NCBI GenBank assembly: GCA_022432975.1
Contig: CM039516.1
Span: forward strand, 36,483,599-36,547,598
Direction: 5' to 3'
Length of the DNA: 64,000 bases
From: Begonia masoniana
Lineage: Eukaryota; Streptophyta; Magnoliopsida; Cucurbitales; Begoniaceae
In this document: positions 48,244 to 59,213 of the stretch, piece by piece
Position numbering within the stretch: position 1 is the stretch's first letter
How the letters are laid out: every line of letters starts with the position of its first letter
Position numbers and translations under genes: made by a program
The notes under the pieces: model-generated
Told to the model about the DNA's origin: nothing
Seen by the model: the letters and a program-made list of their open reading frames with translations, nothing else
Database searches by the model: none

Positions 48244-48973
48244 TTAGATGAAGTGCGAGTTGCGAACAACAATTACTGGCTGAGAGAACGCGAGCCAGCG
48301 AGGACCACTAGGCAAGGGCGACTGGGAGAGACTGGAGAGACGGTGACGGTGAGAGGAGAGAAACGACGAGAGACAGCGAGGGCAACTGGGCGAGAGACGA
48401 GAACTACGAGATGCGACGAATCTCAAACGCGAAGGAAGAACCGAATAAACACGAACTTGAAGTGGAAGTCTGGAAGAAGTTCAACTGTGCAGATTAGAAT
48501 TTTAGGGCTAAGTTAGTGGTCCGGGTCGGTTCTATGGTTTTTTGTCACCAAAACCGAGAACCGAACCAAATATTTCGGTTCTGAAATAACATAACCAAAA
48601 TTTGTTTATTTTTTCACGGAACCAACCAGAACCAGACCAAATAGCTCGGTTCTTGTCCAGTTCTCAGTTCTGGTCGGTTCTTGCTCATCCCTAGCCCCAT
48701 GCATGCCACTTGACATGTTTTGATGTCTTAAGCCTCTTTTGATGATTCCCGACCTTAGACGAGTCAATTTGGGTACGTTTTAAGTTAGTCCCTAAACGTC
48801 GATAGATATGGATTGAAAGTTCGAGTCCGTTCTCTAATGAATGATGAATGAATGAAAATGAAATGGAATGAAAAATGAAAAATGAAAAATTTTATGAGAA
48901 CGGATGAGGGTAATATGTATGCACGTCACGACACAAGTCGCGGCGGCCCTAGCGTGGGGTCGGGGTCGTCACA

Positions 48974-50522
48974 CAGGGAAAGCAAACAAAGTAGATGATG
49001 CTTTGAGCAGAATGCCTACGTCGAGCCAATCGTCAACTTCAGCAATGTTTGTATCGCTGAAAACTGAAATTTCCAGGTTTCATTTGGAGATTGTTTCAGA
49101 TCTGTCAGCCATGCTTACTGCCATTTCGCTGAAACCAACGATTTTGGATAAAATTCGTGAAGCTCAACAAAAAGATAGGGAGTGTGAGAGCTTCAGATTG
49201 AGCATGACCTCTGATGATTCATCTGATTTGAACTAGTCAGACGATGGCACATTAAAGTTTCAGAAGTAGGTGGTACGTGCCTGATGATAAAGAGTTAAAG
49301 AAAGAGATCTTATCAAAGGCTCATTCATCGACATTCTTTGTACTTCCTGGTAGCACAAAGATGTATAGAGACTTGAAACAACACTTCTGGTGGCCTAACA
49401 TGAAAAGAGAATTTGCTAGGTACGTGGAAGCTTGTTTAATCTGTCAACAGGTCAAAGCAGGGCACCAAAGGCCAGCAGGAACTTTACAACCCCTGTCGAT
49501 TCTGAAATAGAAATAGGAGCAGATTTCAATGGATTTCATTGTAGGACTACCAAGAGCTATGAAAGGGCATGATGGAATCTGGGTTATAGTGGACCTTTTG
49601 ACAAAGTCAGCCCATTTTCTACCAGTCAAGATGACGTATTCCATGGATCAGCTTGCAGAGCTTTATGTTCAGGAAATTGTCAGACTGTATGGGGTTTCTG
49701 TTTCGATTGTTTCTGACAGAGATCCGAGGTTTACTTCTAAATTCTGGAAAAGTCTGCATAAAGCTATGGGAACTCAATTAAATTTCAACATAGTTTTTCA
49801 TCCTCAGACCGATGGACAGACAGAAAGAATAAATCAAATTCTGGAGGATATGCTTAGAGCCTGTGTGATGGAATTTCAAGGTTCGTGGAGTAAATATTTA
49901 CCATTGATCGAGTTCTCCTATAATAGTAGCTTTCAAGCTACAATCGGTATGGCTCCGTATGAAGCGCTATATGGACGAAAATGCAGATCTCCTCTGTATT
50001 GGGACGAAGTTAGCGAAGCTAGTTTAATTGGCCCGGACATTCTACAGCAAACTACAGAGAAGATCGCCATTATCAGACAGCATATAGAGATAGCTCAAAG
50101 CCGAAAGAGATTTGGAATTCAATGAGGGCGATGAGGTATTCCTGAAAATTTCTCTATTTAAAGGAGTTATGCGTTTCAGAAGGAAATGAAAGCTTAGTCC
50201 TCGTTATGTTGGATCCTTCCCTATCGTGAAAAGAATTGGAATGACGGCCTACAAATTACAACTTCTAGCATCGATGGAAGGTATTCACAACATATTTCAC
50301 GTATCCATGCTCAGGAAATGTGTATGTGATCCATCTCATATTATACATCCAATAGAGATCGAAGTGCAACCAACGTTGACATACGAAGAGAAACCAGTGA
50401 GGATTCTGGAGTCTTCAATCAAAGTGCTACGCAACAAGGAGATTCCATTGGTGATGGTTTTATGGCGGAATCACGAAGTGGAGGAAGCCACGTGGGAAAG
50501 ACAATATGATATGATTAATTGA
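48974..50522 (+). pseudogene. Gypsy pol remnant: end of RNase H, integrase, chromodomain
   Basis: In order: GKANKVDDALSRM; the zinc-finger HHCC of integrase (HSSTFFVLPGSTKMYRDL to CLICQQVK, 49319-49452); the integrase core with MDFIVGLP, VSDRDPRFTSKFW and HPQTDGQTERI (49529-49840); the GPY-like end and VSMLRKC (about 50310); and a C-terminal chromodomain ending LWRNHEVEEATWERQ (about 50461-50505). Stops or shifts near 49235, 49266, 49509 and 50123 disable it. The chromodomain places it in the plant chromovirus (Tekay/Del-like) group. Confidence 0.88.
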
Positions 50523-50569
50523 TATCCTGAACTCTTTGTATAATCAAATTTTGAGGACAAAATTTTTGT

Positions 50570-50583
50570 TCAAGGAGGGTAGA
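50570..50583 (+). other. Polypurine tract of L5
   Basis: AAGGAGGGTAGAA lies immediately before the right LTR start TGTAACACCC. The same tract occurs on the minus strand before the L1 3' LTR (61396-61407). Confidence 0.75.
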
Positions 50584-52550
50584 ATGTAACACCCAAAAAT
50601 TTTGTACATTTTGTCCTAATAATAATCGATGGATTGTTTTAAACGATGGATAAAAATAACAAAGGAGTAGATGAAAATTAGTATGAGACAATTAAAGATT
50701 ATGATTTAAATGAGAGGAAGATTCAATGTTTGAGAAGAAAAACAAATAAAAGCAAGAAGACACGTTAAAAAAAAAAGAGGAACTAAATTGATCAAATAGA
50801 TAGTTATGAGGTTAAATTGTAATTAAGCATTAGTTAAACTTTATAAACACTAAAACCCTTCTTCTTCTCCACGACATTTATCAGTTCTTCTCCCTCCATA
50901 GATGATCTTTCCTCAGCCAAAACCTCATTTTCTTTGAAGATAAAAGGTAAGAAAAGTATGGTTTATGATTTAGATAGGTTAGTTGATGATTAGTTTCAAG
51001 TTTTGAATGGATTTTTGGAGTGGGTTTTTGAGCAACGAAAATTCTAATATTCTTCTTTTTTGATGAGTTAAGTGTGTTAAAATGATGTTTTGAGGATTTT
51101 TATCAGATTGTATAGGAGTTTGGTGCATTGGTTTGCAAAAAGTAGAAAAATTATTTTGAAAATAATAAAAACAGAACAGGTTCTGTCCTTGTGATATTCA
51201 ACTAATTAATTGATTTTCTTTTGGTAAATGGTTTGACCATTATAAAGAAGACTCTTAGAGGAGTCCATAGCACTTGGAATTGCTCGATTCCGAGTTATAT
51301 CGAGAAAGTTATGAGCGTTTGAAATTGAACAAAAATTTGTAGTGTATAATCCAAAAATTCTTGTGTGTGTTAAGTGTTTGATTTTGATGTTTTGTTAGGT
51401 TATTTGAGATTGGCAAAAGTAAGGTTAAGAACTTTCAAGATTTAATTGCGAAGGACCTGAGGTAAGTCTTTGTGCTTTACTTTGCTGATTTGGCTTACAT
51501 CACAAGAAAATTCATTTATTGAGAAAATTGATGATTTAGGTTGTTTTAGTGTAAATAGGATGGGTAGTTAGGTTATTTAAGCTATAGGATGTTTTTTATG
51601 TTTTAATTAATTTTTTCTATGTTTTATTTATTCAGTGCATCATTTATGTCCATGCATCATGTTTTTCTGAAATAGCAATAAAAATGAATTTATGTATACG
51701 TTTTCATGAAAAGAAACGACTAATGAAAAGATATGAACGTATGTAATCCCAGTCATGTTGGGGTGGGGTTCAGACATGACTGTCTTGAAAGGAGGAACAT
51801 GTTTTCCCCCTAGTAGATGGAAATGACTGTCTAACCGCGAGATGTGCCCTCTCCATCTAGTGAGAGTAAACCCCCGGTGAGATGCCGCTACGTAACGTAA
51901 TAAATAAAACGACTGCATGATTTTATGAACTGCATATGCACGACATGCATTATCATTTACGAAGCTTACTGAGCCTTTAGCTCACAGATGTTTCGTTGGT
52001 ATAGGTAACATAGACGAACAAGGTGAGGATTTCGTACCTCAATGCGATGAACGAAGCAGTTGAAGAAGAATGTCCGTGGTAGGGTGCTCGTGGCTATTGG
52101 AGCGTATTTTGACCTGTAGGCAATGTGTAAGTGTGCCATGGGTGACGTTTCTAATTTTGATATGTATAAGTAGCTTATAGATAGTTAGATTTCTTATTTT
52201 GAAATACTGGAGATGTTGGGGAGTCTTTTGTTTTTCTTCTGTATGGATACGTTTATTTTAGATGTATCTATGCAGCTCGTTTCTAGAATTTTGCTAAGTA
52301 CTCGTTGTGTAGATATGGTGACAAATTATTATGTTATTAAAGTATAATCGTTGAGTTTATAGCATATTTAAGAATGTATTGGGTGTTGAAAGAGGTTTGG
52401 AGAGTAAAGGGAGTGAATTGATTATGAGTAATAGAATTGGTTAAGTGTGAAGAAAATGAGAAGTGTTAGGCATAATAAGGATGGCAATTTGCCTTTGAGG
52501 TGTCGACCGCTATTTTAAGGTGTCAACTGGTCACTGTACAATAAGAAAAC

Positions 52551-55132
52551 TGTAGCGACCCTAACACTATTCCTGATTTTATTGTACAAATTTAAATTTT
52601 TATAAACCTAAATGAGTTTAATAACATTGATTCATTAAGTCGAGGTCTAGAGTGTTGAAAACTACTTTTAAAACCATTTAAATAAAAACTTAAAACAATT
52701 TATAAAACAGTTAAAACAATTAAAACAAACAGAGGCGAAATACAGGAAGGAACCAAGGGCAAAAGGGACAAATGTCCCAAACACTATAGGGGCGATCGAT
52801 CGCCCCATTACCAGGCGATCGATCGCCAGAACAGAAATTGGAGGGGCGCTCGATCGCCCCTCACACTGGCGATCGATCGCCCCTCGATCGATCACCACAC
52901 TCTCTGGAATTTCCAGAGAGTGGCGATCTCCACTGCCGATCGATCACCACCTTAGGCGATCGTTCGGCAGTCTCCCTGGAATCCAAAATTTCCAGGGAGC
53001 TCGCCTCTTATTTCTCCTTTCTTTCCTCCTTTTCCCTGCATAATTTTTCTTACCACATACACACTAAAATATTGTCACATAAAATCATTCATAACTTCAC
53101 TCATTCCTCCCCTTTCGTAAATCACCAGATAAACAACCCGAAACAAATCCTAGAACGTGTTTAAAACATAGTAAACTTTCATAAAAACAAATTGCGTAGA
53201 TTCATTTAAAACCTAAACATATCCTCCTGTTTAAAAGAAAATTCCAAGCAGTTCCATGTTATTCAAATAACCACCCTTAACAAAATGCTTTATAAAACGG
53301 TTTACCAAAACGTTTAAAGCATCAATACATTTACTTATCAACTATCCAGATACCAACATCCTAAAATGTTCTATCTATACAACTTTCCTACGTTTCTATC
53401 TATACAATTGTCAAAACATTTACTTACGTGGTCAAAATGCGCACCGACTGCCCAGCACACTCCCACGGGCCATCTTTCTTCAACTGATCATTCCTCGGGT
53501 GGAGGGATCTCGTCCTCACCTGTCTCAAAATCACCTACACCATACAGACAACTATGAGCTAAAGGCTCAGCAAGTTTCGTAAATGTAAATGCATGCTGTG
53601 CATATGAGTTTCAGAAATCATGCAATATTTTCTTATCATTACGTCGCAGACAGAATATCATCAAGATCTCAGCCCGCTAAATAGAGAGGGCACATCCTGC
53701 GGTCGGACAACCCTTTCTACCTAGCGGGAGGGGGGGGTGTACATGCTTACATCCGTATACAGCCGTGCCTAAGCCCCACCTCGCATGACCAAATAACAGA
53801 TTACGTAGGTTCATTTCGTTATAGGCGATGTGGTATTGTGACAAGCTTCTTTTGACCTTCACAATAGATCAATAGCTCTCTTTCGGGCCACATCTCTTTT
53901 CATGAAAATATAGTGTGGAAATTCATTTTCTATGTATAATTGAAAACCATGATGCATGGACAATTACGTGCATAAAGTAAACATACGACATATATACCAT
54001 CAAGACAATAAAGAGCATAATCTATAAAAGAACTAATCCTAACTACCCAACCAAAGCATTTAAACAAACAAAATCCAATAATCCTCAATGCGACTTCGAC
54101 GTACGGTGTAGGTCAATCGGCCATAGTAAGTCACAAGAACTTACCTTGCGTCCGTTGCGATTCTAGCTCCGTCCACGAGCGTTGCTCACCTAAGGAAAAT
54201 TCACAACAATCGTCGTTAAAACGCTTTTAAACCATTAAACGTCCAAATTAACGAAACCTTAATTAAAGAAATTTCTTAGAACTCTAAAATACTTCATTGA
54301 GGCATTTCGTCGAGCGTTTCACGCTCAACTTACCAAAACCTCCATTAGTGGAGTTCTAAGTTTTCAACAACCCAAAACTCACATTAATGGCCATTAATCT
54401 GCCTAACTACCTTCAATGCCCATTAATACGTTCACCAAAGTCATAAATAGGGCAAACTTCGCCATTTTTAGCATAACTCGACTATTTCGCGAAAACCCTA
54501 AACGAAACCCTAATTGTTAAACGATCCAAAAATTACGAATAAACTTTCCAAGACCATAGAACCTTACCTAGAATATCGTTTGAGAAGAAATCGCGAAGAA
54601 CGGAAGTCGACCGGAGGAGAAATCGTTGTCGAAGAAGGAAACCGAGTGAGAAAAAAGAAAGCCGATAGAGAAGAAAAAAAACACAGAGAGGGTTTTCGTG
54701 AAAATGGTGAAGGAGAAGAGAAAATGTGACTTTTTATTAAAATTTCACTTGGTAAATTACCACTTTGCCCTTCCTTTGATTTTCTATTCATTTCGTCCTT
54801 TGTTTCGCTATTTAGCTAACGATTCGTTTTCTCCAAATTTCCTTATTTTTCCAATAAATCCGACTTATTACGAGGGTTCTATTGAAACTGTCCGTTCGTA
54901 AATCGGACCCCGTTTGCTATTTTTTTATTAAAATGTCCATTATATTCCGAGAAACGTAATTCTCGTAATTTAGTATTACAACTCCTAAAATTCCTGAAAT
55001 TTTCATAAAATCATTATTAATTATTAGGATTATAATAACGCTCTCTGCTCACAAAACAGACTTAATTTGACATATTTACGAAAATGTCATTATATTCTAG
55101 AATTACAAAATCTCGTAAAACCGGGTGTTACA
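52551..55132 (-). mobile_element. Solo LTR, family L3, TSD AAAAC
   Basis: It begins TGTAGCGACCCTAACAC and ends CGTAAAACCGGGTGTTACA. AAAAC flanks both sides (52546-52550 and 55133-55137). The GCGATCGATCGCC palindromes at 52790-52990 correspond to the 51-bp array region of the other L3 copy but are not amplified here. It inserted inside the 64-bp array of L5: GTACAATAAG|AAAAC...AAAAC|AGAGCCC restores a unit. Confidence 0.93.
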
Positions 55133-55137
55133 AAAAC

Positions 55138-55745
55138 AGAGCCCTTTGAGGTGTCGACCGCTATTGTAAGGTGTCGACCGATCACTGTACAATCGGAAGA
55201 TAGAGCCCTTTGAGGTGTCGATCACTATTGAGGTGTCGATCACTATTGTGAAGTGTCGACCGATCACTGTACAATCGGAAGATAGAGCCCTTTGAGGTGT
55301 CGATCACTATTGTGAAGTGTCGACCGATCACTGTACAATCGGAAGATAGAGCCCTTTGAGGTGTCGATCACTATTGTGAAGTGTCGACCGATCACTGTAC
55401 AATCGGAAGATAGAGCCCTTTGAGGTGTCGATCACTATTGTGAAGTGTCGACCGATCACTGTACAATCGGAAGATAGAGCCCTTTGAGGTGTCGATCACT
55501 ATTGTGAAGTGTCGACCGATCACTGTACAATCGGAAGATAGAGCCCTTTGAGGTGTCGATCACTATTGTGAAGTGTCGACCGATCACTGTACAATCGGAA
55601 GATAGAGCCCTTTGAGGTGTCGATCACTATTGTGAAGTGTCGACCGATCACTGTACAATCGGAAGATAGAGCCCTTTGAGGTGTCGATCACTATTGTGAA
55701 GTGTCGACCGATCACTGTACAATCAGAAAACAGAGCCCAATGAGA
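55138..55745 (+). repeat. 64-bp minisatellite, about 9 copies, GTGTCGACC core
   Basis: Each 64-bp unit contains GAGGTGTCGATCACTATTG, AAGTGTCGACCGATCACTG and CAATCGGAAGATAGAGCC. The first unit of the array lies at 52497-52550, left of the L3 insertion. The units are nearly identical. Confidence 0.95.
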
Positions 55746-55983
55746 TGTCGACCGGTTACTGCGTAATAAACAAAAGTGTCGACCCCGGGGATCGTCCGAC
55801 GCAAACAGAAGCGAAATAAGTGTCGACCAAAAGTTGACCGGGGTTCTTTTTATTGTGTTAAACTTAGGATTTTGGTTAATTTTATTTTATAACGAGTCTT
55901 CCACGCATGAATATTTTTCGCTACTAAGGTTTAACATTTTAAACGATGTCGCTCGAGGAAATGAATAAAGTCATTAAATAAAA

Positions 55984-56235
55984 TTGAAAAAAATTTATAC
56001 GCTAAAAAAAGTAAGTATGCCAATGTTCGTCAAGTCACGTGGGGACACCCACGAGGGTCGTTACAATCATTGGGTTCGAGACATGCTAAAGACGAAACTG
56101 TTGCACTTGGTAAAAATGCACACCAGTGAGAACGGTTCAGATATGTTGATGAAAGTTTTGCTGAAGGAGAAGCTCGATACTTGTCGGCAAAGAGCGGGCT
56201 TATTGGAACCCACCACATGAGCTGGAGTGGAAATT
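55984..56235 (+). pseudogene. Junction: L5 end, last codons of copia pol, polypurine tract
   Basis: Up to 56065 the sequence is the L5 LTR tail. From 56066 the frame reads HWVRDMLKTKLLHLVKMHTS, then SDMLMKVL and a stop at 56218-56220, the normal C-terminus of copia RNase H. The purine-rich CTGGAGTGGAAAT then abuts the 3' LTR at 56236. The 78-codon open frame at 55984-56220 is therefore a chimera of two elements, not a gene. Confidence 0.8.
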
Positions 56236-56513
56236 TGTTGGGTTCCGGGCCACATATGTGGACTCGGATCCATAATGGGCAATAACCTATTATGCTTAAA
56301 ATGGTTTTTCTGCTTGTGCTGGGCCCGCAGTCAGTATTCGAGTTTCATGATTTTTCTTATTTATTGATACTTGAGTCGCAAAAGTTGTACCCATTTTGAT
56401 TAATAATTTCTCTTCTATGCCAGTAATTTTTTCCCTCATGTGATTTTCACGGAAATTTCAGTGTCCATTATTTTTTCATTTTCTTTTTATGGTTTATGTT
56501 GAATTTTTCAACA
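56236..56513 (+). repeat. 3' LTR of the split copia element
   Basis: 278 bp, TGTTGGGTTC...TTTTTCAACA, homologous to 35707-36045 but with only one copy of the TTATTGATACTTGAG block. Confidence 0.85.
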
Positions 56514-56579
56514 ATTTTTCCATCATGTAAATTACAGGGTCGAAGCTCCAGCGCTCGAGAAATAATTTCTATCGGTGGC

Positions 56580-56955
56580 TTGAAAGAGAATGAAATCCTC
56601 AGCCCACATTACGATAACTGGGTTTGTGATCAGTTGGGTTTGAACGGCTACTTGTCTCCGGGTAGTAGTTGCCGGAAATGGGATATCCTTGAAATGGGGA
56701 CGACGACTTTAAAAAAACTCTGAACCATTCCGGAAAGTTTGATGTTCCGGTCCATTTGAACAGCAGACACTGGAATGGAAGCCGAAAGTAAACAGGGCTG
56801 TTGTTTGCGTCGAGGTAGTATACTAGCAACCGGAGGAAACCCAGATCAGAAAACTTTGTGCCAATCCAGTTCGACTCTAGCGATTTCAGGCTAATCAGTC
56901 CATTGGAAATCATCGGGATCGACGAAAATTGGAGAAATGAAGAAGCCATTTTAGT
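56580..56955 (-). pseudogene. Decayed fragment related to the LRR gene at 13434-14695
   Basis: On the minus strand the ATG at 56949 starts MASSFLQFSSIP, then residues resembling the intact gene: NGLISLKSLES (intact NGLVSLKRLEL), FSDLGFLRLLVYYLDANN (intact FPDLGSLPSLYYLDASNN). The DNA match covers about 56790-56930 against about 14040-14180. Relative to the intact gene, about 150 N-terminal codons are missing and the match fades after the YYLDA repeat. It is a truncated pseudogene or rearranged paralogue. Confidence 0.6.
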
Positions 56956-57961
56956 AATTTATTGTCGATTTTCACTAGCAATAAAAGCTTCTGTAGCGTT
57001 TGAGATGTACTGGTGAATTTAAAACGGCAGTTAATCAATGGAGTTAGTGATAGAGATAGATATCCACCATCCAAAGTTCAAATCCACATCTTCTTTGCGG
57101 AATCTATATCAAGAAATAATATATTCCGAACTATAAATTGTTTTGAATAGGCAAAAAGAAATATACCATACCTCCCACTTGAAGGTCATTCATATTTTAT
57201 GGAATGGAATGCTGGAAGTTCTCAAACAGCTTCTTAGATTAAGAAAAAGGAATTGATCATCGCCTTGAACCAAAGGTTTCTAGGAGCCTCTTGGGAGAAG
57301 TAAATCTAACTTTAATGTAAAAAGAAGCGAGTTGTAATTAATGAAAATTTTGGATTCTATGGTCTAGTTATTTATATATTAGATGGTAAATTTTATTTTA
57401 CCAGACTTTCAACTTTCAATATCTAGGAATTTAGAATTTGTTAATTTATTTATTAAATCAAGCATGTTTCTATAAAATTTTTCATTTAATCAAGCTATTT
57501 TCACCTAATTTATGACTTTTCTAATGATTTATAAGTTGATTTCAATTTTATCAATTTACAATTAAGCAATTTCAAACACTCAGAAAGATCGACAAAATTT
57601 GACATTGAGATAATACACTAGAAATTCAAATATACACGAGTTAGATTTAACGAAGAAATTATAGTAATATTAAATTATTGGCAACTCAAAGGTAGAGATT
57701 CTACTTATAAAAATAAGGTAATATTCAAATAAACTCTCAAAGTATGAGATGTTTAATAAAATGGACCTTAAAATAATTTTGTAAATAAAATTTCTCCGGT
57801 CTAAGAGAACAACCCCCAATCTCTGTGGCAACCAAGAACGGGGGTCGTTCTCCGAGAATGAGCCCTCGATCTTGGAGAATGGGGGGCGTTGCCCCCCACA
57901 ACGGCTTCCGTCCTGTTTATAAATTAAAATTAACAAAATTCATAGTGGCTACTACAAAAAA
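56956..57961. other. Intergenic DNA with a GC-rich hairpin, no gene
   Basis: AT-rich. Around 57800-57900 there is a GC-rich island with GGGGGGCGTTGCCCCCC (57881-57897), a perfect 7-bp stem hairpin. Nearby are AAGAACGGGGGTCGTTCTCC and a CTTGGAGAATGGGGGG block. The island looks foreign to its surroundings, but I cannot assign it to a family. Confidence 0.45.
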
Positions 57962-58512
57962 ACATATCAAACAATATCAGATTTATTTGAAATTTATATC
58001 ACATATTTAACATATTGTAGAAGATAATTTGACAAGTTTCGTGATTTTTTAACGTTTGTATGATTTATTATAATATTTTATATTTATTTATAAAATAATT
58101 CATTAAAATTACGTATTTCATCTAAATATTATAAAAATTTCACAATAGGCTTTCTTTATATTTTTAGTTAGATCTTCAAAATGCTAGCAAAAATAAGTTC
58201 CCATACATTTAGCAATTATTTCAGAGTCAACACTATCTATTCAATTTTTTATAAATGTTTAAGAATAAATACATGATAGTTTCTTTTTGTAGTCATTTTG
58301 CAACTCTAACTAGGATTACAAAGAGTATATATTGTGAAAATTTCATAATTTTTAGATGAAATACATAATTGTATTGAATTATTTTATAAAAAAGCGTAAA
58401 CATTATATTAAATCATACAAATTTTAACAAATCACAAAACTTTCCAAATTATCTTCCCATAATATGTTGTACATGTGGTAAAAATGTCAAACAAATCTGA
58501 TATCATCTAAAA
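57962..58512. repeat. Long inverted repeat (about 190-bp arms, about 170-bp loop)
   Basis: The left arm (about 57962-58155) contains ATATCAGATTTATTTGA, AAGATAATTTGACAAGTTT, ATAAAATAATTCATTA and ACGTATTTCATCTAA. The reverse complement of about 58322-58512 gives the same blocks in the same order: ATATCAGATTTGTTTGA, AAGATAATTTGGAAAGTTT, ATAAAATAATTCAATA, ATGTATTTCATCTAA. The arms look about 80% alike. It is either a foldback MITE or a hairpin locus; no coding. Confidence 0.75.
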
Positions 58513-58529
58513 CGTATAGCGATATCTCG

Positions 58530-58960
58530 AAGGAACTAAAGAATATATGCTTATGCACAAAAAAAACTTATAATTTTGACGTGATTGGATACTTTGATTT
58601 AGACTTTGCTAATTGTGTTGATACTCATAAATCAATTTTAAGATACATATTTATGTTTGCCGGTATAACTGTATTTTAGAGAGAGGCAAAGTAAAATTTG
58701 ACTGTCACTTCCACAGTGAGTTTGAATCATCATATGAGGCTACCTTCCATGATATATGGGTAAAGAGTTTTACTCCAGGACTTGGAATTGTGATTTCTAT
58801 TTATAAGCCATTGAGGACATATTGAGAAATTCACTTGTAATTTTTATAGCATAAAATAAAAAAGTGGTAGCCGAAATATATACATTGACATTAGGTATCC
58901 AACAAGAAGTCATAAAATAGGAGAAAGTGGAAAGTAATGGCAGTCCGAAGATTCAGCAGC
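58530..58960 (+). pseudogene. Decayed copia RNase H fragment
   Basis: Shifted frames read IGYFDLDFANCVDTHKS (about 58580), YIFMFAGITVFW (about 58646) and, further on, SGSRNIYIDIRY-like codons (58863 on), the order of copia RNase H. It resembles the relic at 25915-29700 but overlaps it in domain content, so it is a separate copy. Confidence 0.65.
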
Positions 58961-59213
58961 GTAACCCGAGGTGGCTAGCGAACTAGTTAAAGACAACATT
59001 ATGCGGCATCCAGACCGTGCAGGGGTCGACACTTCATAACAGAGGTCGACCTATCGGTCGACAAGTATATGCAGAGATCGACATCTTTAAGCAAGCGTTG
59101 ACCCTTAAACCTCTCAGATTTTGGCAGCGATTGACACTTTCACCAAAGCGGTCGACTACTTGATGACTCTGTTTCTAAGAGTAAGGTTCGAAGTGTTGAC
59201 AGACCATCCATAG
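58961..59213. repeat. LTR-like repeat with GTCGAC motifs
   Basis: GGGGTCGACACTTC, GAGGTCGACCTATCGGTCGAC and related motifs resemble 1952-2590. It is the left flank of the L1 gypsy element. Confidence 0.4.

Larger units (their letters stand above)
45887..48693. mobile_element. Non-autonomous hAT-like DNA transposon, TSD GCCCCATG
   Basis: GCCCCATG is at 45879-45886 and 48694-48701, the 8-bp duplication typical of hAT. The left end TTGGGGTGATCGTT and the reverse complement of the right end TAGGGATGAGCAAG are imperfect inverted repeats. Both subterminal regions (45900-46060 and 48520-48690) are packed with CCGGACCAGAACC/GGTTCTGGTC-type motifs. No transposase domain was found. It carries host-gene exons (46218-46722) and a retroelement-like block (46864-47700). 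Confidence 0.8.
42767..48973 (+). mobile_element. Solo LTR, family L3, split by a hAT-like transposon
   Basis: It begins TGTAACACCTGGTTTTACG and ends GGGGTCGGGGTCGTCACA. Flanking CGGGG and CAGGG are a TSD with one mismatch, and removing it restores the RNase H frame (YYPGKAN). Without the hAT insert it is about 3.4 kb. It matches the inverse of 52551-55132 in layout. It contains a donor-like CCGAG|GTAAGTT (43827) with GGCCGATAGGCCTACACCAT, the acceptor-like GGTGTAG|GTC (44377), a 51-bp minisatellite and a GC-rich tail. Confidence 0.85.
40703..56065 (+). mobile_element. Ty3/gypsy chromodomain element (L5), TSD ATCAT, internally deleted
   Basis: ATCAT is found at 40698-40702 and 56066-56070. 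The left end is TTAACACCCG (the right LTR has TGTAACACCC, so one base is lost) and the right end is CGAGGGTCGTTACA. The left LTR (40703 to about 42594) runs straight into RNase H, so primer site, gag, protease and RT have been deleted. RNase H is split by the L3 LTR 42767-48973. Integrase and chromodomain follow to 50522, then the polypurine tract and the right LTR, which is itself split by 52551-55132. Confidence 0.85.
50584..56065 (+). repeat. Right (3') LTR of L5, split by an L3 solo LTR
   Basis: It begins TGTAACACCCAAAAATTTTG and ends CCACGAGGGTCGTTACA. Without the nested L3 copy (52551-55132 plus AAAAC) it is about 2.9 kb. The first about 1.9 kb match the left LTR; the remainder is a 64-bp array and a unique tail. 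Confidence 0.8.
35707..56513 (+). mobile_element. Ty1/copia retrotransposon, split by a gypsy nest
   Basis: The 5' LTR (35707-36045) and 3' LTR (56236-56513) share TGTTGGGTTC starts and TTTTTCAAC(C)A ends and many internal blocks. Flanking 5-mers are GTTTT and ATTTT, a TSD with one mismatch. Between them lie PBS, leader, gag-pol up to RNase H at 40702, then the gypsy element 40703-56065, then the last pol codons. The pol frame is continuous across the gypsy insertion (VRYH|W). Many stops make it non-autonomous. It sits head-to-head with the UGT gene. Confidence 0.85.

Noticed and set aside
55984..56220. 78-codon open frame as a gene
   Set aside because: Its first third is L5 LTR tail and the rest is copia RNase H C-terminus; it crosses an insertion junction with a visible TSD.
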